A stretch of DNA of 44,096 nucleotides from an uncultured archaeon (GCA_937138675.1 CAKZPG010000083.1:1-44096); one strand, 5' to 3'; counted from the first letter of the stretch, positions 24,591-34,007 are shown. The notes: a model not told the origin generated them from the sequence alone. Numbers and translations are program-made.

Positions 24591-24874
24591 CAGAACGACA
24601 CCTCCTCGTCGTTCAACCCGGACTGTGAGCCGCGGTCGTCGTAGTATTTGCGCCCGACGTAGGCGTCCCCGACGAACGTCACCAGCGCGTCGTACAGTGC
24701 GTCGGCGGACTCGTAGCGGTTCTCGGGACACCGCTCAAGCACCTCGGCGATCGTCTCCTCGTCGCCCATCGGCGCCTCAAGTGACACATCGCCGATGTTT
24801 TCGGACACCGTCTCAGTTGTCGTCGGGAATGACAGTCGTCGACTGAACAGATCCCGCGTCTCCGGGAGTCGCAT
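24590..24874 (-). CDS. DUF5789-family haloarchaeal protein
   Basis: A 94-residue acidic protein beginning MRLPETRDLF, a start shared by DUF5789 proteins. The middle has a short strand and an EETIAEVLERCPENRYES segment, and the end has GDAYVGRKYYDDRG, again family-like. The function is unknown. The ATG at 24874 lies about 25 bp from a TTTATACT box, which fits a leaderless transcript; an upstream in-frame extension is ignored for this reason. The stop shares bases with the adk start, so it is the first gene of a coupled operon. Confidence 0.8.
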   Translation of the reverse strand: MRLPETRDLFSRRLSFPTTTETVSENIGDVSLEAPMGDEETIAEVLERCPENRYESADALYDALVTFVGDAYVGRKYYDDRGSQSGLNDEEVSF

Positions 24875-24894
24875 GGACTTTCGTGGAATTTCCA

Positions 24895-24902
24895 AGTATA
24901 AA
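24895..24902 (-). promoter_or_regulatory. TATA box of the DUF5789-adk operon
   Basis: TTTATACT on the minus strand is centred about 25 bp before the ATG at 24874, the standard haloarchaeal box A spacing for a leaderless mRNA. It is one of the clearest TATA elements in the window. Confidence 0.6.
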
Positions 24903-24977
24903 CCGTTGTGGGGATCGACGGCGTTGGCCACGTCGGACGACCGCAAGTGACCTGTCGCGGCCCGTCTCGCACCGCCT

Positions 24978-25159
24978 GTGAACCCCCGCGAAACTATCTA
25001 CATCGAGAGCGAGGCGATCGAGCGGCGGGGGACTGCCCATGGGGGTGGGAGACACTGGCCGAGCGTGCAGCGACCCTGCGTCTCGCCGCGTTCGCGGGCG
25101 CGACGGTCCGTCGCGCCGCCGCGGTCGAGCGCTACCACGCGGGGCCCAGTCCCGAGTGA
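24978..25159 (+). pseudogene. Short conserved-looking gene with a frameshift in a G run
   Basis: From a GTG at 24978 the frame reads MNPRETIYIESEAIERRGTAH, acidic and well composed, and then turns to arginine/serine nonsense after a run of five G (about 25041-25045). The neighbouring frame, one base off, continues GWETLAERAATLRLAAFAG and ends PSPE at TGA 25157-25159. Adding one G to the run joins them into about 60 residues. The break is thus a one-base loss in a homopolymer. I do not recognise the family. It could be a broken gene or a sequencing error. Confidence 0.5.
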
Positions 25160-25265
25160 GCCTAGGCGTTGGTCGCGCGAGTCCTCGGCGCGTCCGAGAG
25201 GTGGCGAGCGACACCGGCTGGCTGGCCGACGCGCCGCTTTTGCCCGTGGGGTCACGAAGACGTAT

Positions 25266-26306
25266 ATGACTCGCGTGGGCATTATCGGCGCAGGTGTGGC
25301 GGGCGCGGCCGCCGCACACGCCCTCAACGGCCAGCAGAACGTCACCGTCCTCGAGAAGTCGGACGTCGTCTGCGGGCGCGCAGCAACGCGGACCCGGGGC
25401 CGGGGGCGCAATCAGATTACCTACGACTACGGCGCGAACTACGTCAAAGACGGCGACGAGGGGGTGGCAGACCTCCTAACCGGTCCCCTGAGCGAGGGGC
25501 TGGCCGAGGTCGAGGGGTCGGTCAACGTCTTCGACGCCGACGGGAAGGTCGAACAGGGCCGGGACTCGGACGGCCACAGGTGGAGCTACGAGACGGGGAT
25601 CTCGACGCTCGCCGCCCGCCTGTTTGAGCAGACCGACGCCCGACTGCGACACGGTGTTCGGGCACGACGGCTCTACCGTCGCGACGACCGCTGGACCGTC
25701 GTCGACGACGACAGTGAGGAGTGGGGGCCGTTCGACGACCTCGTTATCACCCCGCCGGCGCCACAGACCGCGCGGCTCCTTCGGGCCGGCAACCCGGGCA
25801 GCGCCCGCGCCGCTCTCGCCGACGCCGCCGAAGCGGTGCCCTACCGCTCGATATACACCGCCGTCTGCGGCTACGAGTTCGCACTTGACCGGTCCTACTA
25901 CGCCTTGATTAACCCCGAACAGAGCCACAAGGCGGTTGGCTGGATCTCTCGCGAGGAGTGTAAGCCGGGTCACGTCCCGACAGGCCAGGCCGTCCTCGTC
26001 GTCCAAGCAACCCCGGAGTGGTCGGTCGAACACGCCGAGGCCGACCCCGACGAGGCGACCGCCGAACTGGCCGGTCACGCCACGGACGTGGTCGGCGACC
26101 ACCGGCTCGCGGAGCCAGCGTGGACAGACCACACGTTCTGGCGGTACGCACTGGCTGACGACGGCGTGGCGCGCGCCCCCGTCGACGACGCCGCCGAGAC
26201 GAATCTCCACGTCGCCGGGGACTGGGTGGCCGGCGCGGCACGGATCCACGCGGCCCTGCGCTCCGGGCTGACCGTAGGCGAGCGAATCGCGGACCGCCGG
26301 CGATAA
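25266..26306 (+). CDS. FAD-dependent amine oxidase/renalase-like oxidoreductase
   Basis: A 346-residue protein. The dinucleotide-binding loop GAGVAG (residues 8-13) is followed by an acidic LEKSDVVCGR strand end, a YDYGANY flavin-contact motif, and near the C-terminus TFWRYALADDGVARAP and LHVAGDWVAGAARIHAALRSG, which closes the FAD site. This layout matches renalase-like amine oxidoreductases that oxidise NAD(P)H isomers or unknown amines. The ATG at 25266 starts at the Rossmann strand; the longer upstream frame belongs to the broken small gene. It ends 24 bp before carS on the same strand. Confidence 0.85.
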   Translation: MTRVGIIGAGVAGAAAAHALNGQQNVTVLEKSDVVCGRAATRTRGRGRNQITYDYGANYVKDGDEGVADLLTGPLSEGLAEVEGSVNVFDADGKVEQGRDSDGHRWSYETGISTLAARLFEQTDARLRHGVRARRLYRRDDRWTVVDDDSEEWGPFDDLVITPPAPQTARLLRAGNPGSARAALADAAEAVPYRSIYTAVCGYEFALDRSYYALINPEQSHKAVGWISREECKPGHVPTGQAVLVVQATPEWSVEHAEADPDEATAELAGHATDVVGDHRLAEPAWTDHTFWRYALADDGVARAPVDDAAETNLHVAGDWVAGAARIHAALRSGLTVGERIADRRR

Positions 26307-26330
26307 GACCGGGCACGTCCCACATCGGAC

Positions 26331-26876
26331 ATGGACTGGGTGGCAATCGCTGCCGGGGCACTCTGGGCGATGCTGCCCGCGTACGTTCCCAACAACGCGG
26401 CGGTACTCTTCGGTGGCGGGCCCCCGCTCGACGGCAGGCGCACCCTCGGCGGGCGGCGATTGCTCGGCGACGGCAAGACTTGGCGCGGCACCGTCGCCGG
26501 AGTTGGCGCGGGCGTCGCGATCGCGGGCGCGCTGAATCTCGTCCGGCCGATCGTCGCGCCGACACTCGCCGACCCGCTCGTCGGATTCCCATTCGTGGCA
26601 GCGCTCGGCCTTGCGACGGGCGCGATGCTCGGCGACATCGTCGCGTCCTTTCTCAAGCGCCGGCTGGACCGCGAGCGCGGCGCCGCGTTCCCCGGCCTCG
26701 ACCAGCTCGATTTCGCCGTCGGTGCGCTTGGTCTTGCTCTCCTGCTCGCGCCGACGTGGACTCGGGCAGCGTTTCCGCTCCCGGCGCTCGCCGTCATCGT
26801 GGTTGCGACACCGCTGCTCCACCTCGGGACGAACGTCGGTGCGTACGTCGCGGGGCTGAAGTCGGAGCCGTGGTGA
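26331..26876 (+). CDS. carS: CDP-archaeol synthase
   Basis: A 181-residue membrane protein with about five helices. The family motifs are [15 protein letters not shown] (residues 16-30), [11 protein letters not shown] (44-54), and [13 protein letters not shown] followed by PGLDQLDF. CarS transfers CMP from CTP to digeranylgeranylglyceryl phosphate, giving the activated precursor of archaeal membrane lipids. Length and motifs are complete. It precedes pyrE by 58 bp on the same strand, an order I recall from other haloarchaea (for example Haloferax). Confidence 0.92.
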   Translation: MDWVAIAAGALWAMLPAYVPNNAAVLFGGGPPLDGRRTLGGRRLLGDGKTWRGTVAGVGAGVAIAGALNLVRPIVAPTLADPLVGFPFVAALGLATGAMLGDIVASFLKRRLDRERGAAFPGLDQLDFAVGALGLALLLAPTWTRAAFPLPALAVIVVATPLLHLGTNVGAYVAGLKSEPW

Positions 26877-26903
26877 GCCCGGAGCAGACGTGACGGACGG
26901 GTA

Positions 26904-26910
26904 CGTTTAA
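26904..26910 (+). promoter_or_regulatory. TATA-like element of pyrE
   Basis: CGTTTAA is centred about 28 bp before the pyrE ATG at 26935, the spacing for a leaderless transcript. It suggests pyrE has its own promoter even though carS lies just upstream. Confidence 0.45.
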
Positions 26911-26934
26911 CCCCGATGCCCCGGCGATGAGCGT

Positions 26935-27462
26935 ATGGTTGAGACCGATGATCTCGTCGCCGCCCTGCGCGAGGCCGATGCGGTGCGCTACGGTGAGTTC
27001 GAGCTCTCGCACGGCGGGACGAGCGAGTACTATGTCGATAAATACCGCTTCGGCACCGAGCCGGCGCCACTCTCGCTGGTGGCCAAAGCGTTCGCCGAGC
27101 GGGTCGATGATGGGTTACTCGCCGGCGTCGCGGTGGGGGCGGTACCACTGGTCGTGGCGACGGCGCTCGAGACGGGGACGCCGTATCTCATCGCCCGGAA
27201 GGCGACAAAGGAGTACGGCACCGGCAACCGGATCGAGGGCGACCTGACGGAGGGCGATCGGGTCGTCGTGTTAGAGGACGTCGCGACGACGGGGCAGTCG
27301 GCGCTCGACGCGGTGGAGGCCCTGCGTGGGGCCGGCGCTGTCATCGAGCGTGTACTGGTCGTTGTCGACCGGGAGGAGGGCGCACGCGCCTTGCTCGCGG
27401 ACAGCGATGTCGAGCTGGAGGCGCTGGTGACCGCGAGCGATTTGCTGGCCGCGGCAGAGTAG
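26935..27462 (+). CDS. pyrE: Orotate phosphoribosyltransferase
   Basis: A 175-residue type I phosphoribosyltransferase. [19 protein letters not shown] (residues 19-37) is the OPRT-specific start, [10 protein letters not shown] a core strand-loop, and [13 protein letters not shown] (110-122) the PRPP-binding motif. It condenses orotate with PRPP to give OMP in pyrimidine synthesis. The ORF is complete, with the ATG close to a TATA-like element. The neighbours are carS before and a GfcR-type regulator and a purine permease after, a nucleobase-related cluster. Confidence 0.93.
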   Translation: MVETDDLVAALREADAVRYGEFELSHGGTSEYYVDKYRFGTEPAPLSLVAKAFAERVDDGLLAGVAVGAVPLVVATALETGTPYLIARKATKEYGTGNRIEGDLTEGDRVVVLEDVATTGQSALDAVEALRGAGAVIERVLVVVDREEGARALLADSDVELEALVTASDLLAAAE

Positions 27463-27581
27463 CGGGGCACGAATTCGGCGCGCACCGGACGGTGCCGTGG
27501 TCCGAGAGATGACGCGTCTGTGGATATCTTTGACGTTGCCCGACCCAACATATTCATACTCGTCCGGATAGGTCCGCAGGT

Positions 27582-28295
27582 GTGAACAGGGCAGCGAAGG
27601 CCCGCCTTCAGCTACGCGCCGTCGCCGTGCTGCGGGCGCTGAAGCAGAGCCGGACGTATGACGAACTCGCCGCGGAGACAGAGCTCCCGGCGGGCGACCT
27701 CAACCGGTACGTCAACGGCCACGTCCTGCCGAGCGTTGAGCGCGCCCGGGCGGTTGTCGAGGGGACGGGCCGTGAGGCGGTGGTTGCGGAGCTCGAAGAC
27801 CGGATTCGACTAGACGAGGAGGGCTACGTCGACAACTCGCGGGTGGTCTTCGACCAGTCGTTTCTTGACATCCTCGCGACCGTCGTCGCCGCCGACTTCG
27901 ACGACCCGGCGCCGGACGCTGTGTTGACAGCCGCGACAGACGGTATCACGTTCGGCGCGGCGCTCGCGAGCCACCTCGGCGCACGGGTAGCGTACGCGAA
28001 AAAGTCCCGCGAGACGGCAGTCGAGGAGTTCGTTGAGGCGCGCGACCGACTGGCGTCGGGCATCGAACTCACCTACTACCTGCCCGCAATGGCGCTTTCG
28101 GAGGGCGACCGCGTCCTCGTGGTGGACGACCTGGTTCGTTCGGGCGAGACACAGACGCTTCTGCTCGATATCGCGGAGCGCGCGGGCGCAACGGTGGTTG
28201 GCGTCGCAGCACTCATCGCCGCCGGCGACGAGGGCCTGTCACGAGCGCGGGCGCGAGTGGACGCGCCGGTGGCAGCGCTGGTCGGAACCGAGTGA
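27582..28295 (+). CDS. gfcR: GfcR-type regulator: HTH plus phosphoribosyltransferase-like domain
   Basis: A 237-residue protein starting at GTG. Residues 10-55 form a helix-turn-helix (LKQSRTYDELAAETELPAGDLN, then a YVNGHVLPS turn). The remainder is a PyrE-like PRTase fold with AATDGITFGAALASHL and the PRPP-type motif VLVVDDLVRSGET (178-190). Proteins of this design in haloarchaea are GfcR regulators, reported to control sugar catabolism. A TATTCATACT element 20-30 bp upstream fits a leaderless message. The position before a purine/pyrimidine permease is consistent with nucleobase control, so the physiological target here is uncertain. Confidence 0.8.
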   Translation: MNRAAKARLQLRAVAVLRALKQSRTYDELAAETELPAGDLNRYVNGHVLPSVERARAVVEGTGREAVVAELEDRIRLDEEGYVDNSRVVFDQSFLDILATVVAADFDDPAPDAVLTAATDGITFGAALASHLGARVAYAKKSRETAVEEFVEARDRLASGIELTYYLPAMALSEGDRVLVVDDLVRSGETQTLLLDIAERAGATVVGVAALIAAGDEGLSRARARVDAPVAALVGTE

Positions 28296-28369
28296 CGATC
28301 CACAAACGTGCCTATTCGATATCAGGGTGAGCCATTAACGTTCAAGTAGGTGAGTACATACAGAGATGC

Positions 28370-29818
28370 ATGGCAACGAGTGGAGGCGGTATCAGGGGAG
28401 CGCTCGCGGACTACTTCGACCTCGACGAGCACAACACGTCGGTGTCGACCGAGGTACTGGCCGGGGTCACCACGTTCCTGACGATGAGCTACATCGTCGT
28501 GGTGAATCCGAACATCCTGGCGGCGGGCGAGAACGCGCCGGGCATCGCGGTCGCCGGGCTCTCGCGGCCGGAGGTAGTGTCGATGCTCGCGGTCGTCACC
28601 ATCCTCGCCGCGGCGGTGGCAACGCTGATTATGGCCGTCTACGCGAACCGGCCGTTCGCGCAGGCACCGGGGCTCGGGCTGAACGCCTTCTTCGCGTTCA
28701 CCGTCGTCGGGGCGCTGGGCGTCCCGTGGCAGACTGCCCTCGCCGCCGTCGTCGTTGAGGGACTGATATTCGTCGCCCTCACCGCCGTCGGCGCACGGGA
28801 GTATATCATCCGGGTGTTCCCGGAGCCGGTGAAGCTCGCGGTCGGGAGCGGCATCGGGCTGTTCTTGACGATCATCGGGCTTCAGGCGATGAATGTCGTT
28901 GTTGACGACCCGGCGACGCTCCTGACGCTCGGAGGTATCGCGAGCGACCCGATCGCCATCCTCTCTGTTGCCGGGCTGTTCGTCACGTTCGCGCTCTACG
29001 CCCGCGGCGTGCGTGGCTCTATCATTATCGGCATTCTGCTGACGACACTTGCGGGCGTCGCCGTCACGTTCGCCGGTCTCGTCGGCCCGGGAACGGTCGC
29101 GCCAGCGTTCGTTCGCAACGGCGGGTTCGACTTCTCCTTGGCGTTCGCGCCGCGCTACGACATCACGCCGCTGGCAGGCGCGTTCGTCGCCGGGCTCGGC
29201 GACGTCGAGGCGTTCTCGTTCGCGCTTATCGTGTTCACGTTTTTCTTCGTCGACTTTTTCGACACTGCAGGGACGCTCGTCGGCGTCGGGCAGGCCGGCG
29301 GCTTTCTCGACGACGAGGGTGACCTACCCGGCATCGACCGGCCGCTGATGGCCGACGCCGTCGGCACCACCATCGGCGGAATGCTCGGCACCTCCACCGT
29401 GACGACGTATATCGAGTCCGCCTCGGGCGTCGAAGAGGGCGGCCGTACGGGCCTCACGGCGCTAACCATCGGTGTCCTGTTCGTCTTTGCGCTGGCGCTT
29501 GTGCCGCTTGCGACCGCCGTGCCGCTGTACGCCTCGCATATCGCGCTGGTCGTCATCGGCGTCGTGATGCTCCGCAACGCGGTCGAGATCGCCTGGGAGG
29601 ACGTGACTGACGCTATCCCCGCTGGGCTGACTATCCTCGTGATGCCGTTCACCTACTCGATCGCCTACGGCATCGCCGCCGGCATCGTCGCGTACCCGGT
29701 CGTGAAGCTCGCCTCCGGGAAGGGTCGCGAACTCCGGCCGGGCCACTACGTCCTCGCGGGCGCGTTTGTCGCCTACTTCTTTGTCCGGACGAGCGGACTC
29801 CTCTCCGGCGCGCTCTGA
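28370..29818 (+). CDS. AzgA/GhxP-type purine (adenine/guanine/hypoxanthine) permease
   Basis: A 482-residue protein with 12-14 hydrophobic segments. The N-terminal STEVLAGVTTFLTMSYIVVVNPNIL and APGLGLNAFFAFTVV are hallmarks of the AzgA branch of NCS2 permeases, as are DFFDTAGTLVGVG and TSTVTTYIESASGVEEGGRTGLTAL in the second half. It would bring nucleobases into the cell by cation symport. An ATTAACGTT element about 35 bp upstream is a candidate promoter. It follows the PRTase-like regulator by 74 bp, a likely regulatory link. Confidence 0.9.
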   Translation: MATSGGGIRGALADYFDLDEHNTSVSTEVLAGVTTFLTMSYIVVVNPNILAAGENAPGIAVAGLSRPEVVSMLAVVTILAAAVATLIMAVYANRPFAQAPGLGLNAFFAFTVVGALGVPWQTALAAVVVEGLIFVALTAVGAREYIIRVFPEPVKLAVGSGIGLFLTIIGLQAMNVVVDDPATLLTLGGIASDPIAILSVAGLFVTFALYARGVRGSIIIGILLTTLAGVAVTFAGLVGPGTVAPAFVRNGGFDFSLAFAPRYDITPLAGAFVAGLGDVEAFSFALIVFTFFFVDFFDTAGTLVGVGQAGGFLDDEGDLPGIDRPLMADAVGTTIGGMLGTSTVTTYIESASGVEEGGRTGLTALTIGVLFVFALALVPLATAVPLYASHIALVVIGVVMLRNAVEIAWEDVTDAIPAGLTILVMPFTYSIAYGIAAGIVAYPVVKLASGKGRELRPGHYVLAGAFVAYFFVRTSGLLSGAL

Positions 29819-29877
29819 CTCACACGCCGCGAGAGATTCGAGAAGGCTTATTCTCGGCGCTCTCTCGACGCGAGAGC

Positions 29878-31251
29878 GTGTCTCCCCACAGTCTCGCCCG
29901 CGCGACAGTCGCCGTGGTTGTCGTCGGGCTTGCCCTCGCAAGCGTGGGCGCGACGCTTGCCTACGACTCGGGCGCACAGCCGGACCTCGGTAACGGCCGG
30001 GTCACGGCGTCCGCGGAGAGCCAGACGGTCGTCGGCGTCCAGGGCTTCCACCTCGACGGCACGGGCGACCCGAAGAAACCCCCGCGGCTAGTCGGCATCG
30101 AGCAGAACGCCGAGACCGCGTGGGTGTACAGCGGGTCAAACCGAGCGTCGTGGTACTACGACGTCGACCCTCTGCCCGACGGCGACCTGCTCGTCACCTC
30201 TATCTCCCGGCGCGAGACGATCGTCCTCCGGATGGACCGTGCGACCCGCGAGGTCGAGTGGCGCGAGCAGATCGCGATCCGGGACACCCACGACGTGGAC
30301 CTGCTGTCGAACGGGAATCTCGTCGTCGCGAACATGCGTAACTACGACGAGGCGGCGGGGGTCTCAAACGACCGGATCTTCGTCTACGACCGCGAGACCG
30401 ACACGATCACCTGGGAGTGGCGCTTTCGCGACAGCTATCCCAACGACACCGACGACAGCTTCGGCGAGGACTGGACCCACGTCAACGACGTCGACCCTGT
30501 CGACAACGGCTCGGCGTTTCTCGTCTCGCCACGGAACTTCGACCAGGTGATCAAAGTCGACCGCGAGACGGGCGACATCGTCTGGCGCCTCGGCGAGGAC
30601 GGGGCCCACGAGACGCTCCACGAGCAGCACAACCCCGACCTCCTTCGCGGCCCGGGCGGTGAGCCGACCGTCCTCGTCGCCGACTCCGAGAACGACCGGG
30701 TCGTGGAGTACACCCGCCACGACGGTGAGTGGGAGCGGACGTGGACGCTCCGTGGCAACCTGAACTGGCCCCGCGACGCCGACCGGCTCCCGAACGGCAA
30801 CACCCTAGTGACGGACACGCTCAACCAGCGGGTGATCGAGGTGACGCCGACCGGCGAGGTGGTCTGGGAGTACTACGCAACCTGGGGGCCGTACGACGCT
30901 GAGCGGGTCGCGACCGGTGACGGCTCAAACGGACCGACGATGGCCACACAGAACGTCACCGGGAGCTACGAGGTCACGGGCGGGCAGAGTGAGGCCGCTG
31001 CGCGGATCGGGCCGGGCGAGTGGCTCACGGTGATGTTCTTAGCCACGCCGCTCGACACGGCTGCTGAGGCGCTCGCCAATCGCTGGGCACACGTCGTCCC
31101 GTGGGCCCGGCCCGTCTGGATGGCGCCGTGGAGCGCGGCCTACCTCGCACTTGGCCTGCTCGTCGGCCTCGCGTGGGCCGGGGCCGAGGCTGTCCTCGCC
31201 CGCCAACAGATCGCGGCGAGGGCCGGGCGGGTCACCGCTCGCCTCCGCTGA
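29878..31251 (+). CDS. Arylsulfotransferase (ASST)-like membrane-anchored propeller protein
   Basis: A 457-residue protein starting at GTG. An N-terminal hydrophobic segment (residues 8-28) is followed by a beta-propeller of about 330 residues with repeated YDVDPLPDGDLLV, HDVDLLSNGNLVV, HVNDVDPVDNG, RETGDIVWRLGE and DADRLPNGNTLVTDT blades, as in ASST-like proteins. A C-terminal membrane helix (about 420-440) and a basic tail follow. Catalytic His residues of true arylsulfotransferases cannot be verified by eye, so the activity is open. It should be exposed at the cell surface with both ends anchored. No obvious partner gene is nearby. Confidence 0.75.
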   Translation: MSPHSLARATVAVVVVGLALASVGATLAYDSGAQPDLGNGRVTASAESQTVVGVQGFHLDGTGDPKKPPRLVGIEQNAETAWVYSGSNRASWYYDVDPLPDGDLLVTSISRRETIVLRMDRATREVEWREQIAIRDTHDVDLLSNGNLVVANMRNYDEAAGVSNDRIFVYDRETDTITWEWRFRDSYPNDTDDSFGEDWTHVNDVDPVDNGSAFLVSPRNFDQVIKVDRETGDIVWRLGEDGAHETLHEQHNPDLLRGPGGEPTVLVADSENDRVVEYTRHDGEWERTWTLRGNLNWPRDADRLPNGNTLVTDTLNQRVIEVTPTGEVVWEYYATWGPYDAERVATGDGSNGPTMATQNVTGSYEVTGGQSEAAARIGPGEWLTVMFLATPLDTAAEALANRWAHVVPWARPVWMAPWSAAYLALGLLVGLAWAGAEAVLARQQIAARAGRVTARLR

Positions 31252-31333
31252 CGCCCGGATGTGCCGGGAGCGCCTCTGGGCGTCGCGTACAGCATGGCGA
31301 ACGTTTCATGTAGCCAGCGTCTCTTCTCTGAGT

Positions 31334-31582
31334 ATGTCGAATCTGACACTGTACGAGTTGTCAGGCTGTCCGTACTGCAAGAAGGTCAAGACAACACTGG
31401 CCGACCTCGACCTCGACTACGAGTCGATCGAGGTGCCGCGATCGCACAGTCAGCGAACGAAGGTCGAGGACATAAGCGACCAGACGGGCGTTCCGGTACT
31501 GGTCGACAACGACCACGACGTCCACGGGATGGCCGAAAGCGACGATATCGTTGCCTACCTCGAAGAGACGTACGGGAGCTAG
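31334..31582 (+). CDS. Glutaredoxin-like protein
   Basis: An 82-residue thioredoxin-fold protein starting MSNLTLYEL, with a CPYC redox pair (C12, C15), the cis-proline motif TGVPVLVD, and a C-terminal helix, ESDDIVAYLEETYGS, as in glutaredoxins and GST N-terminal domains. It would reduce disulphides or bind an Fe-S cluster. The ATG at 31334 is preceded by an AACGTTTCATG element. It is convergent with the COG1395 regulator gene, 9 bp between stops. Confidence 0.9.
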   Translation: MSNLTLYELSGCPYCKKVKTTLADLDLDYESIEVPRSHSQRTKVEDISDQTGVPVLVDNDHDVHGMAESDDIVAYLEETYGS

Positions 31583-31591
31583 GCCACCTGG

Positions 31592-32566
31592 TTATGCTTG
31601 GTCGGCGGCCTCGTCGGCGCGTTCGCGGACCAGTCGACGGACCTCCTCTGGCCCCTTCGTCTCGCGGAGTTCCGCGCACGCGACGACAGCGGTGCCCTCA
31701 ACGGAGCGGCGCTTCGGGTGCCCCTCTGCGAAGTAGACGGCGCGGGTCCGGGTGACCTCACCGAGCGACGACAGGAGTTTCGCCCGCTTCTCGGCCGCGC
31801 GGTCGAACGGCGAATGGCCCGTCAGGAGGTGATCGTCGTCCGCGTCGTCGTCTTCTGTGACGGAGTCGAACGGCGACCGGACGGTGGGGTGGACAGTGAA
31901 GCCCGCCCGCGAGAGAACGGCGACGACGTGTTCGTCGTCCGGGTCAGCTTCGGGGTCGTCGGGAGTCGGCTTCGCGTCGCGGACTCCCTCGGCGCCCTCG
32001 AGAACGGAGACGGGCGCTGAGAACGGCGTGTCGAAGAGCTCCTCTAGGTGGACTGCCACCTCAACACTCGCGTTCATACCGCCTTCGTACTTCGAGACGG
32101 TCCGCCGCGAGACGCCGAGTTCTGTCGCCAGTTTCCCGAGGCTCCAGTCGCGAGCTTCGCGTTCGTCGGCCAACAGGTCGCCGTCGATGTTGACGTACAA
32201 CCCGCCGGGAGCGGCGTAGATGAGCGGCGGGACGTTCTCCACGAACAGGTCGTAGCCGGTGTCCGGGTGGAGGACTGGCACGCCATGTCGGAAGTACGTC
32301 ACCTCCGGCTTCAACTCCTCGTCGCGGGTCCGGAGCCCGATCACCATCGGCGTGGCGTCGAGATAGCTCCCCAGTCGGCGAAGCTCCGCTCCCGTCGCGG
32401 CGTCCAGCGCGTCGACGTTCCCGAGGATCTTCAGGAGGAGGAGGTCTTCGCCGCGTCGTGCCGCGAGGTCGAAGCTCTTTGGCCGGAGCGCACACCGATC
32501 GCTGACGAGAAAGCCCGCATCGCGGAGCATCGCCGTTAGATTCTCGATCAGCGCGGTCCGGGACAT
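31592..32566 (-). CDS. COG1395-type HTH transcriptional regulator
   Basis: A 324-residue protein matching the family annotated as putative HTH-type regulatory proteins. The N-terminal third is a nuclease-like fold ([25 protein letters not shown]). A Cro/C1 helix-turn-helix lies at about 142-164 ([21 protein letters not shown]). The C-terminal domain repeats a related fold, with [12 protein letters not shown] and [17 protein letters not shown] target unknown. An ATTAG-containing AT patch about 29 bp upstream of the ATG suggests a leaderless transcript. It diverges from tiaS. Confidence 0.85.
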   Translation of the reverse strand: MSRTALIENLTAMLRDAGFLVSDRCALRPKSFDLAARRGEDLLLLKILGNVDALDAATGAELRRLGSYLDATPMVIGLRTRDEELKPEVTYFRHGVPVLHPDTGYDLFVENVPPLIYAAPGGLYVNIDGDLLADEREARDWSLGKLATELGVSRRTVSKYEGGMNASVEVAVHLEELFDTPFSAPVSVLEGAEGVRDAKPTPDDPEADPDDEHVVAVLSRAGFTVHPTVRSPFDSVTEDDDADDDHLLTGHSPFDRAAEKRAKLLSSLGEVTRTRAVYFAEGHPKRRSVEGTAVVACAELRETKGPEEVRRLVRERADEAADQA

Positions 32567-32656
32567 AACCTAAACTAGGCTGGCGACTCTACTAATACGT
32601 TGTGTCGGCCCGTCACGTTTCCGTCGGCCGATCGGGGCGAGCCGCCCCCGACATAG

Positions 32657-32663
32657 TTATATA
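32657..32663. promoter_or_regulatory. TATA-like element between the COG1395 gene and tiaS
   Basis: TTATATA is a strong AT-rich box in a 181-bp divergent gap. It lies about 90 bp from both start codons, so it could give a leadered tiaS transcript or a longer transcript of the minus-strand gene. Confidence 0.4.
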
Positions 32664-32747
32664 CCAATACAAGCTGCCGTCGCGACGAAAGGGCGAAACG
32701 CACGCGGGGCAAACAGCGACTGTGACGCCGGTCGCACGACACTCGCT

Positions 32748-34007
32748 ATGACGGTCGTCGCCCTCGACGACACCGACTCCCGCGACGGGATGTGTACGAC
32801 CTACCTCGCGGCGCTGGTCGCCGACGAACTCGCCGACGACCACGCCGTCGAGCGACGGCTTCTCGTCCGTCTCAACCCCGCCGTCGCCGCGAAGACGCGG
32901 GGCAACGCAGCCTGTGCTATCCATACCGACGCCCCCGTCGACGAGGTCCGGCGGGTTGCGAGTGACTTGGTCGACCGCCACGCCGCGACGGGTGAGAAGA
33001 CCAGCCCCGGCCTCGTCGTCGCGCCCGGCGACCCCGACGCGGTGCCACGAGAGGTCACCCGGTTCACCCGCGTCGCCGTTCGCGACCACCTCGCGCTCGC
33101 CGACGCCGTCGCCGTTGCCGACGCTGCGGACTACGCCCACGAGGGGTGGGCGGGCGGACACGGCCGAATCGGGGCGCTCGCGGCCGTCGGCGCGTGGGCT
33201 GCGTTCGACGAGTGGACCTATGAGCGACTCGTCTATCGTCCGCGCGAGCGCTGGGGGACTGCCCGTGACGTCGACGAGTCGTCGGTCTTCGTGGCCGCCG
33301 CGGACGCCTACCCCGCAGCGTGGGACACCGTCGACCGCGCGGCCGACGAGGCCGTCTGCGTGCCTGCTACGCTCGGGCCGGTGCTGTTCGGGATTCGCGG
33401 CGACGGAACGGCAACCGTCGAACGGGTCGCCGAACGGGTCGCCCACGAGCCCCACGAGCGCGCAGCGACGTTCCACACGAATCAGGGGACCGACGCCCAC
33501 CTGCGGATAGCGGCGCTCGCGGCGGTCGAGGGCGGCCGATCCTACCGCGTCGGTGCGACAGTGGCGACTGACCCGGAGACCCGCACCGGTGGGCACGTCC
33601 ACCTGACGCTACAGGACGGCGACGCGACCCTCCCCGCGGTGGCGTTCGAGCCAACCAAGCGCTTTCGCGACCGTGTCCGGGCGCTCCGTGCCGGCGACAC
33701 GATCACAGCCTGTGGCGAGGTCGGTCTCGGAACGCTGAAGCTGGAGAAGTTTGCGGTCCGTAACCTCGTGAGGACTGAACTGGTCGTCCCGACCTGTTCT
33801 GACTGCGGCCGGTCGATGTCCTCGGCAGGTGCGGACGCGGGCTACCGCTGCCGGGACTGTGGGACAGAGCGAGACGACAAGGTCGAGCGTCCGGTCGAGC
33901 GCGACCTCGAGCAGGGGTGGTACGAGGTGCCGCCGCGGGCGCGCCGGCACGTCGCGAAACCACTGGTGCGAGGTGGGTTCGACGGCCCGACCCACCCGGA
34001 GCGCTGA
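32748..34007 (+). CDS. tiaS: tRNA(Ile2) 2-agmatinylcytidine synthetase
   Basis: A 419-residue protein starting MTVVALDDTDSRDGMCTTYL, the TiaS kinase-like start with conserved Asp residues. GGHGRIGALAAVGAW and an N-terminal thiamine-pyrophosphate-like region follow. An OB fold (about 265-345) is followed by a zinc ribbon with CSDCGRS and CRDCGTE near residues 350-380. TiaS attaches agmatine to C34 of the isoleucine tRNA CAU anticodon so that it reads AUA, an archaea-specific step. Length and domain order are complete. Confidence 0.95.
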   Translation: MTVVALDDTDSRDGMCTTYLAALVADELADDHAVERRLLVRLNPAVAAKTRGNAACAIHTDAPVDEVRRVASDLVDRHAATGEKTSPGLVVAPGDPDAVPREVTRFTRVAVRDHLALADAVAVADAADYAHEGWAGGHGRIGALAAVGAWAAFDEWTYERLVYRPRERWGTARDVDESSVFVAAADAYPAAWDTVDRAADEAVCVPATLGPVLFGIRGDGTATVERVAERVAHEPHERAATFHTNQGTDAHLRIAALAAVEGGRSYRVGATVATDPETRTGGHVHLTLQDGDATLPAVAFEPTKRFRDRVRALRAGDTITACGEVGLGTLKLEKFAVRNLVRTELVVPTCSDCGRSMSSAGADAGYRCRDCGTERDDKVERPVERDLEQGWYEVPPRARRHVAKPLVRGGFDGPTHPER

